From the NCBI RefSeq assembly GCF_040954645.1, contig NC_092809.1:132049914-132113913 (forward strand): a stretch of 64,000 nt of DNA, written 5' to 3'. Source of the stretch: Diabrotica undecimpunctata (Eukaryota; Arthropoda; Insecta; Coleoptera; Chrysomelidae). Position numbers and translations under genes: made by a program. Each line of letters begins with the position of its first letter. The stretch's first letter is position 1. The notes under the pieces were generated by a model. The model did not search any database and was not told the DNA's origin. It was given only the letters and a program-made list of their open reading frames with translations. This document shows positions 56,492 to 64,000 of this stretch, one piece after another.

Positions 56492-56870
56492 AACTCGTAA
56501 ATACTTTCAGGGCTGAAAGAGAAGAAATTATAATTGGCTACCATATATTATCTATTTAAAAAACACTGGAGATCTTACCGTAACTTAGAATTGTAGAGTT
56601 AGGATGTTAAAACAAAAAAACTTAACTAGTTTGTGGTTTTTTAAAAAAACTTAACTAGTTTGTGGTTTTTTTGTTACTATGTGAAAAAAGTTATCGTTGG
56701 AAATGTATGGTAGCTATGAACTTGAAAAGTTAAGGTGTACCCAAGGTTAATCGAAAAACCCAATGCAACTACATTTAAAAGAAAATACTTAATTCTTTGA
56801 GTTGTCGGCAATAAATAAATTTCTGATTGTTGGAAAGTTCACATGTGAGGTTCTGTTTTACCAGAACGCA
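56489..56870. other. Unassigned flank; short tandem of ACTTAACTAGTTTGTGGTTT
   Basis: A 20-28 bp unit AAAAACTTAACTAGTTTGTGG occurs twice at about 56616-56668. No gene seen. Confidence 0.4.
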
Positions 56871-56879
56871 TGTGCTGAC
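56871..56879. repeat. 9 bp target-site duplication, left
   Basis: TGTGCTGAC directly precedes the left TIR and is repeated exactly at 63040-63048 after the right TIR. Confidence 0.85.
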
Positions 56880-56939
56880 ACAAGGATCTACAGACCGAGC
56901 GTGTCTTATAAAATCCACGGCTTCGCGCAATCGTACTTG
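56880..56939 (+). repeat. MULE left TIR
   Basis: 60 bp, containing GTGTCTTATAAAATCCACGG and CTTCGCGCAATCGTACTTG. Confidence 0.88.
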
Positions 56940-57108
56940 AGACACTGTATCGGATGTTTGGTTGTTGATTCTGTTTGAATATTTGCGTATAACTAATATT
57001 CTGTGGTGTGAATACATTTAAGTGTGGTTTTTGACCGTTGTGAAATATTATAAATTTAGTTTTGTATTTATAATTTAAACTCTTGTGTTTTTTTTGTGTA
57101 AGTAGAAA

Positions 57109-60100
57109 ATGAATCGTTGTACTAAGTGTAACATAAACTTTTCGAAATCTTCAAACTTAACGGCACATGTAGAAAGAAAACATCCAGGTAATATATTATT
57201 TTATTCTCTAATTTATCCTCTTATTTAATGCAGTATCCTTATACAATAATTTTTTTAGATATGCTACATTATACTAGTGCCAAAAGACATTAAACAAAGC
57301 AAATCTACTGTGCCTTGCTTAGAATGTAAAAAAAAGTTTGCAAATCTGAGCAATCTTAGACTTCATGTGAAAAAGCAGCATTCAAGTAGGTATAACGTAT
57401 AACCAATACCAATACACTAAGTCAATCATAGCCAAACACAATAATTATATACATGTTTTTTCTTTTTCAGATAAATTAGACGAAATAGCACCTGTTAACA
57501 AGAAAACTTATGTATGTTCCCGCTGCTCTGAAAGTTTTCATAATTTAAAATAATTGGTTTCTCATAAAAAAACTCATAGTAATGCCTTAACAAAATTAAA
57601 GTGTGCATTGTGTGAAAATACTAATTCTGGTAGAGAAAATTTAATTTCACACTACAGGAGTGACCATTTCATTAACATTGAAAATAATTACCTAATATTT
57701 GATACTTTTGAAGATTTTAAATCTTGGAAATGCAAGGTAGAAGAAGAAACATTCTCATCATTTGTAAAAATGTATGGTTCAAAGAAAATCGGTAACTGTA
57801 CCAAAACAAACTATAATTGTCATAGGTCAGGTGAGTTCAATTTTTTTTTGTTTTTAATTTTTAATTTAAAAAAATTATTCTGCTTATTTGACATTAATTT
57901 TAATTTTTTTAGGTAAATATAAAAAGAAGGGGCAGAATATCAGAAAACTTAAAACTCAAGGCTCAAATAAAATTAATAGTTATTGTCCTGCAAGAATTAA
58001 TGTTAAATTCATAGACAATAAAAAATATATTGTCAACTTTTGTCCAACTCATGTGCGGCACAAACAAGAGCAAGCTTTAGGCCATCTATTTCTAAACCAA
58101 GCACAAAAACAAAATGTGGCATCAAAGATAGCTGCAAAAATTCCGTTTCAAAATATTTTGGATGAAATAAGAGATTCTGTGTCTAACTCTCATTTGGAAC
58201 GACTGCATCTGTTAACAAAAAAAGATCTGTATAATATTGAGAAGTGTTTCAAATTATGCCATTCGTCAGTACGTCATGAAAATGATGCAGTAAGTGTTGA
58301 TGCAAGGGTTAGTGTAATGAAAAGTTCAGAATGTGTGCTTTTATATAAACCATAAGAAACTATACGCAAAGAAAATCCTGAACTAAAATATGAAGATTTT
58401 TTCTTGATTATAATGACAGATGGACAAAAAGACCTATTGCTATGATTTGGGGAGGATTGCATTTGTATTGATGGGACCCATGGTTTAAATGCCTATGGGT
58501 TTGAACTACATACTATCCTAGTACTGGATGATTTGCGAGAGGGCTACCGAACAGCTTTTTTGATAACAAATCGCAGTGATTCCATTGGTATGAATATTTT
58601 TTTTCAATGCATTAAAGAAAGAGTTGGCAAGGCTATTAAACCGAAAGTATTTATGTCCGATATGGCAGATTTTTATTATAAATCGTGGGTGCAGGTTATG
58701 CAGCCTGCTGAATTTAGGTAACATTAAAAAAATGTAACTGTTTAATAAGTTATAAATTTACATATTTTTAGATTGTATTGCACCTGGCATGTTGATAAAG
58801 CATGGAGAAAAAATTTAGAAAAAGTGCTCAATAAGGAAAAAAAAGTAAGTAAATATTTGTTACATATATAATGTTGAAGCTTTTAATATATTAAAGTAAT
58901 TTTATTTGATAGTACATTATAAGAACTATAATATAAATGTTATATTTTTAAATTAATTGTACATTTTTTAGGTTCAGGTGTATCATATGCTCAGGACATT
59001 ATTGCAAAAAACTGATTCATCTGCTTTTAATAAATTATTATTAAATTTTCTGGAATATTTGAAGGAAGATTCAGATACCCTGGAATTTGCAATTTATTTC
59101 GAGCAATATTATGCATATAAAGCTGAGCACTGGGCATATTGTTTTAGGTTGCATTGTGGCCTAAATACCAATATGCACATTGAAAGGATGCACAGAACAA
59201 TAAAACATATTTATTTACATGGAAAATTCGTCAAGAGATTAGAGAAGGCAATAGGTGCTATTATGAAATTTGTTAAAGACAAATTATTGGAGAGACTTAT
59301 TGTGATTCACAAAGGTAAAGTCTCTACCAAAATTATTGAATTAAGACAAAGGCACGCCACAAGTCAGTCTCTTGATAAAGTAGTTAAATCCGATAATGGT
59401 TGGTTAGTGCCCTCTACTTCAAGCAATGAAATGTATACCATTGAGAAGGTAAAAGAAAGTTGTCCTTGTAAATTAGTGTGTGAAGATTGCGAAGTTTGTA
59501 TACACTGCTATACTTGTACATGCTTGGATTCATGTATAAAATGGAACATGTGTAAACATATTCGTTTAGTTTGCAAGTATACCCAAATGGATTTGACTAA
59601 AGAGAATACCATTCCAAATACAAATTTATTAGCAGGTAAAGTTTTTTATACCTTAGTATATGAAAATAATGCATCTTTATAAATAATATACATGGTTATG
59701 CAATGGTTTCTAAAAAGCTAAAATTACAGATTAATTTTATTGAAACATTTTGTGGAAATTTACAAATTTTTATAAGTATAATGACATAAACACGTTGTTG
59801 TTTAAGTCTAAAAAATGCATTTTTCTAAAATTATTATTTTTTTTTTAATTAGGTATAGGCACTGCTGTTATTTGAAGTTTCCAATACAATAAGTATGTAC
59901 CCTTTATTATAGGTAATTTTCCTAGCTTATTGGGTGGCTTGGTCTATATGAAAAACTTTTAGATCTTTTCCTTTGGTTATTATGTTAGATCGACATATAT
60001 TGATAAATATAATGGGTGGCAGTAATAGTAGACACTTTGATATATAACTTTTATTTAACTTTGCTGTTTTTCAGGCTGTGTAGAACTAATTTATAGACGA

Positions 60101-60544
60101 AATAAATTACTTATCTGATATATTATTAGTTTTATTTAGGTGATGATAATAACCTGGTGATTGAATGCGATGACGAGAAAAGGGCTTTGATTGATGCGGT
60201 TAGCAAAACAAGAGGAGATGAAGAAAGTTATTTAAAAGAAGCAAAGGAAAAATTAATTTTACAACTTAAGGAGCAAATAAACGATTTAGTTTCCCTAGAA
60301 GAATTAAAGGCTGTACAAAAAATCGTTACTCCGGTAAAACCCACCATAGATGCTATGAGAAGTCAAAAACAGATCAATTTGGCCTTTCCATCCACATCTA
60401 GAACACCCTCCAATAAAAAAATTATACTCCAAAGAAAATTTTTCCCAACCAAAAAAAAGTAAAAAGGGGAAAAGTTCAAAACTGCAGAAGCCCTCCTCAG
60501 AAGAAGCCAATATACTAGCTGCAAAAGTTTTATTACAAAATTAA
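57109..60544 (+). pseudogene. MULE transposase gene: C2H2 fingers, MULE DDE domain, SWIM finger; seven exons, in-frame stops
   Basis: Exons 57109-57187, 57278-57385, 57471-57830, 57913-58717, 58772-58844, 58972-59635 and 60140-60462 join in matching phases (1,1,1,2,0,1) through GT-AG introns. Exons 1-3 encode C2H2 fingers (CTKCNINFSKSSNLTAHVER; CLECKKKFANLSNLRLHVKK; CSRCSESF...). Exon 4 has CIDGTHGLNAYGFEL (first catalytic D) and VFMSDMADFYYKSW (second D). Exon 5 has YCTWHVDKAW (the C-x2-H of MULEs). Exon 6 has TNMHIERMHRTIKHIYLHGK (catalytic E) and a SWIM motif CTC...CKH. Exon 7 is lysine- and glutamate-rich, probably coiled coil. Stops at 57551, 58353 and 58443 break the frame. In exon 7 an alternative frame continues KKLYSKENFSQPKKSKKGKS to TAA at 60544, suggesting one more frameshift. 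Splice-phase consistency makes the model strong. A domesticated gene is unlikely given the stops and flanking TIRs. Confidence 0.85.
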
Positions 60545-61264
60545 ATTATTTTTTTATATGTCAATATACCTATATGTTTTACACTAGTTTTGTTTTATTT
60601 TTTGAGAAAAAATAAAAAAACAGAATCTTGTTTTAAATGCTATTTTCCAAAAAGTTTATAAAATTGCTTAGTCGAAATTCTAAATGCTCAGCAAATAATA
60701 AAAAAAATTACTTGTATTAATAACAAAATATTTTATAATTACCATTTTAAAAAACTCTCCATAAAAAAATAGAATTAATTTTATCCATTTCGTGTCTTAG
60801 GTCATCTAGACATTTGCCTTGAGAGGGAAAATTTCCAATATAACACCAACCAAAAGACAAAAATATTAAATTAATTAAATTAGAATATGCAATCATTATC
60901 ACTGTTCAGCGCATTTCCATAGAAATCAACCGCTATGCTGACTAGTATTTTTTTTTAAATATTGATGAATAAATAAAGTATATATTAAATAAAGGGTATT
61001 TTAAATAAATTTGTAATATTTCATGCGAAAAGAAGAAAAGACTCAGATCCGAGTCGTGAGCATATTCCTTATATTTTCTTTATTTGTGTTAAGCGACTCG
61101 AATTTGAGTCGTTGTTATAATTATTCAAAAAAATTAATTTACAATATTTTTTAATAAATCAAATGAGAAATATTAAAGCAAATCGAGAACTAAGGAAAAA
61201 AACAAATTTTCATTTCCTAGCAAATTGTTTCTGAACACTTAAGATGAAAACTTCCAAATAAAAT
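60545..61264. other. Non-coding part of the MULE with two GACTC/GAGTC hairpins
   Basis: A+T-rich with no frame. GACTCAGATCCGAGTC (61040-61055) and CGACTCGAATTTGAGTCG (61094-61111) are two short hairpins with the same stem, 38 bp apart. Confidence 0.5.
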
Positions 61265-61918
61265 TTGGATAATATTGTAATGGCTTTTATACACTATGAC
61301 GATATAGAACATGTAAATAGATTCACATACCTAGGAATGGATCTGGTCGCAAGCAATGAAGAAGAACCGGAAATAAATAGAAGGCTTGTGCTGGCAAATA
61401 AAGCCTATTTCGCGATGGGCCACATATTCAAATCGCGAGACGTACACCGGAAAACAAAACTCCGGGTCTATAAAACAATAATCAGGCCCATAGTAAGTTA
61501 TGGTTGCGAAACATGGGTGGTGACACAGAAATCTGCCAATGCATTAGATGTGTTTGAAAGAAAAATATTACGTAGGATCCTGGGCCCAATAAGTGAAAAC
61601 AACAACTGGCGAATTAGGTACAATAGAGAAATATACGAGCAATATAGCGAACCAACTCTAGCACAACATACTAAACTGCAGAGATTACGATGGGCAGGGC
61701 ACGTGGTCCGCATGCATGAGAATAGAATCCCCAGAAAATTATTAAATGCAAGAATGCAGGGAAAAAGACCTGTTGGAAGACCTAAAAAGAGATGGGAAGA
61801 TGAAGTCGATGAGGATGCCAGGAACTGCCTGGGAACGCGTTCATGGAAAAGAACAGCGGTAAATAGAGATGGTTGGAGAAGCCTGTTGAGGGAGGCCAAG
61901 GCCCGATTTGGGCTGTAG
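61265..61918 (+). mobile_element. LINE post-RT C-terminal fragment inside the MULE
   Basis: An intact 217-codon frame: VNRFTYLGMDLVASNEEEPE, then FKSRDVHRKTKLRVYKTIIR, PIVSYGCETWVVTQK, FERKILRRILGPISENNNWR, YSEPTLAQHTKLQRLRWAGH, VVRMHENRIPRKLLNA, GRPKKRWEDEVDEDAR and DGWRSLLREAKARFGL to TAG. This is the complete C-terminal region of one LINE subfamily, with all upstream domains missing. It is unusually open for a fragment, so it is younger than the other pieces. Confidence 0.8.
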
Positions 61919-62405
61919 CGCCATTGGATGGATTTTATACACTAAAATTACATTAAAAAAAAGCATGAAAAAAGTGGAAAAATAATAAAAAAATTCCCAA
62001 ATTTAAATTTATCTCGAAATCAAAATACGATCTGGAAGAAGAGTACCGGAAATATTTTATTTTTTTGAGCTCTTCGATTGTGTAGTACCTTCAATTTCAA
62101 TTTTTTTTTATAAAACTCTCTGCCTTATAAAAATTTCCAAGAAATTAATATCGTATGGAGTTTCAACAAGCGAAATGAAAATCCTAATATTAAACAGCAT
62201 TGTGTTTATAATATCAGGTTCAGTTTTCAATGAAACAAAAATCTTTAAGAGAATTGTGACTATATAAAATACCTGCCTAATATGTAAATTAGTATGTGAA
62301 AGTTTTCAAGATATTTATATTGTCAGATTAGGAATTGTTAGTGGGACATCAGGTAACAATTAAAAGGTCTTTAGAGAATAAAATTTTTATTTAAACTAAT
62401 ATACT
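61919..62405. other. Unassigned part of the MULE
   Basis: A+T-rich, no frame of interest. Confidence 0.3.
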
Positions 62406-62409
62406 GAAT

Positions 62410-62560
62410 GCAATCTATCTGTTGGTTGAATGGTATTTGCGAAAACAATATCCTATGCATAGTCCAGGTTTTTTTTGTCACAATCAGCACACTCGTAAAT
62501 TGTGTTTTTTCTAATTTTATCGATAGAACATATTCTACATCGTTTTCTGTCACGTACTGG
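62410..62560 (-). pseudogene. piggyBac-like transposase C-terminal cysteine-rich domain, relic
   Basis: On the minus strand RKRCRICSIDKIRKN then YECADCDKK, and after a frameshift in an A8 run KPGLCIGYCFRKYHS. The spacing C-x2-C...C-x2-C...C-x3-C-x4-H is the C-terminal zinc-binding domain of piggyBac transposases. A stop lies just upstream of the first cysteine frame. No DDD catalytic domain is nearby. It lies inside the MULE. Confidence 0.72.
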
Positions 62561-62979
62561 TTATATTTCAATATTGTTAACGGTCTGACAACATTCCATC
62601 CTGTCTTGGCTGTATGTTCAGTCAACGAATTGGCAAATTCAGAAGATCCTTTTTACTTCCTCGTAGATTCGGCACTGACTACCCAACGCTTAGTTACTAT
62701 TCATACAATTTGTATTATCTTATCAAAAAAACCAAGCATTTGCAAGAAAATTGCACTTTCATATAAAAAACGAGTTATTTATCTCGTACTTTTTTTAAGC
62801 AAGGTGCAATATTTAATTACTTAATATTATTATTTATATAAAAAAAACAATATTAAAAGCTTTAATAAAATTAGCAATATTAAAAAATTCAATATATTAT
62901 ACATATGAATGAGTGGAAACGATTACATTTAAATTTGGCAAATTGTAACTCCAGTCGACTATCATAGTTCACGAACTCA
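62561..62979. other. Unassigned part of the MULE before the right TIR
   Basis: A plus-strand frame (62408-62824) overlaps the piggyBac relic in antisense and then runs through hydrophobic A+T-rich sequence. I regard it as non-coding. Confidence 0.3.
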
Positions 62980-63039
62980 CAAGTACGATTACGCGAAGCC
63001 GTGGATTTTATAAGACACGCTCGGTCTGTAGATCCTTGT
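62980..63039 (-). repeat. MULE right TIR
   Basis: Inverse of 56880-56939 with one mismatch (CGCGTAATCG versus CGCGCAATCG). Followed by the target duplication TGTGCTGAC at 63040-63048. Confidence 0.88.
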
Positions 63040-63261
63040 TGTGCTGACATGTCAAAGTAGTTCTTATGATTCCTTATAATGTCATTAAGGTTCATTGGTG
63101 TAACAAAATGAAATTAATTCCCAGTTTAGGGTAATATTATTATTTAAGATTTTTCTTAATTAAATTTTTTTTTAAATATTATATTGTTCATGTATTATTA
63201 TTATATATCTTATTGAGATGTATCTAAGAAAAAGCAAGGGAATGTTATCTTTTTTTTAATT

Positions 63262-63605
63262 ACTGAAAATTATTATTTAAGTAGGTTAGTTGTTAATGGA
63301 TATATCAGTCAAGTTAGTTCTCTGTGATGTTGTAGTGTTCTTGGTATCGCATTTAAGTAAGAAGTGGTATATATCGCTTAGATTCTTGATGTCACTCTTA
63401 ACATTAATGGAGAAATCGTTAAGAAAAATATATGACATTTCAATGAACTCTCTTTTAGATTTATTGTTCTCACGGTGGAGAATTGTAGTGTTAGTATAGT
63501 CCATGAGATGACCAGTGGAATGGACATGTTTGGCTAATGCACAACGGTCAGGGTGAAGTCGAGAATCACTCTTGTGGAGTGTGATCAACAAACTTGTATT
63601 AGAAC
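63262..63605 (-). mobile_element. Penelope-like element C-terminal fragment
   Basis: Minus strand frame: SDSRLHPDRCALAKHVHSTG, HLMDYTNTTILHRENNKSKR, EFIEMSYIFLNDFSINVKSD, IKNLSDIYHFLL. This is the end of the GIY-YIG region and the conserved C-terminus (A-EH-x3-TGH...RE-x-IEM...N-x-K-D...LS-IY) of Penelope-like proteins. The YIG core is missing because the fragment is cut at about 63605 by the neighbouring LINE piece. Confidence 0.75.
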
Positions 63606-63611
63606 AACATC

Positions 63612-63905
63612 ATGCACAAAGAGCGAGAATTGATCTACACTATCAAAATGAGAAAGGTCCAATACTTCGGTCATATAATGAGAGGACCTAAATATCGGTT
63701 ACTCCGGTTGATCAGTCAGGGTAAAATAGAAGGAAAACGCTGGATCGGAAGAAAACAACTTTCCTGGGTGTATAACATTACACAGTGGACAGGTCGAGGA
63801 ATTGTTTCATGCAGCTACCAACCGAGGAACATTCCAGCAGCTTCTAACACGAAGATAAACAACGCTAGAAAACAAGCATGGCACATAAAGAAGAAGAAGT
63901 TCTTA
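63612..63905 (+). mobile_element. LINE C-terminal fragment, (AAG)n-tailed family
   Basis: IYTIKMRKVQYFGHIMRGPK, then YRLLRLISQGKIEGKRWIG, then RKQLSWVYNITQWTGRGI, the shared C-terminal signature. Frame changes follow, then AAGAAGAAGAAG at about 63888-63899. The fifth member of this family in the window. Confidence 0.75.
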
Positions 63906-64000
63906 GCTGTTTTTGTTTTTAATAGAATTCTATATCCTTGCTTTCCTTTATTATTTTCCTCTTGCTTCTATTCATAGATATTATAGAGTACACCAGAATT

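Larger units (their letters stand above)
56880..63039 (+). mobile_element. Complete Mutator-like element (MULE), 6.16 kb
   Basis: A 60 bp terminal sequence (56880-56939, starting ACAAGGATCTACAGACCGAG) recurs inverted at 62980-63039 with one difference. Immediately outside both is the 9 bp TGTGCTGAC. Nine-base duplications are the mark of Mutator-superfamily insertion, and the gene inside (57109-60544) encodes a MULE-type transposase. The element also contains a LINE fragment at 61265-61918 and a piggyBac relic at about 62410-62560, either later insertions or captured DNA. The exact duplication and near-identical TIRs imply recent movement, although the transposase carries stops, so mobilisation by another copy is likely. 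Confidence 0.85.

Noticed and set aside
62408..62824. 138-codon plus-strand frame with hydrophobic segments, chemoreceptor-like at first sight
   Set aside because: It overlaps the piggyBac C-terminal relic on the opposite strand and shows no receptor signature such as the TYhhhhhQF end.

Overview
The window is A+T-rich eukaryotic DNA, almost certainly from an insect. Spliced genes have short GT-AG introns, two exon sets are clearly orthologous to animal mitochondrial proteins, and transposons of typically insect families cover most of the sequence. A beetle or similar large-genome insect would fit, but that is a guess from repeat content.

Host genes are few. On the minus strand, 3179-3283 is exon 1 of a mitochondrial aldehyde dehydrogenase; the rest of the gene must lie left of the window. 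On the plus strand, 8242-9734 holds the first five exons of VWA8, a mitochondrial AAA+/VWA protein; no later exon was found. An intact single-exon gene of unknown function lies at 31598-32578 with a polyadenylation signal behind it. These genes are islands in repeats.

The rest is mobile DNA. (1) Many 5'-truncated non-LTR retrotransposon pieces on both strands, including a recurrent family that ends in an (AAG)n tail. (2) Penelope-like elements, one with a nearly intact reverse transcriptase plus GIY-YIG ORF (49259-51187). (3) A 6.5 kb LTR retrotransposon on the minus strand (21002-27549) with near-identical LTRs, a tRNA-Lys-type primer site and no recognisable gag-pol. (4) Tc1/mariner elements: one with TIRs of nearly 400 bp and a dead transposase (17094-19271), two copies of a DD41D element (41877-44731 and 54069-56215), and a DD34D mariner split by a LINE (45388-48600). 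(5) A complete 6.16 kb Mutator-like element (56880-63039) with 60 bp TIRs, a perfect 9 bp target duplication and a seven-exon transposase gene (C2H2 fingers, MULE DDE domain, SWIM finger) that carries in-frame stops. piggyBac, R1-like, solo-LTR and SINE-like remnants are also present.

The most unusual signals are: the Mutator-like element with an exact target duplication and foreign sequence inside it; tRNA-like A-box/B-box modules followed by T runs near both ends of the DD41D elements; a hairpin with hammerhead-like flanks downstream of Penelope-like ORFs; and several nested insertions whose target duplications can be read directly.
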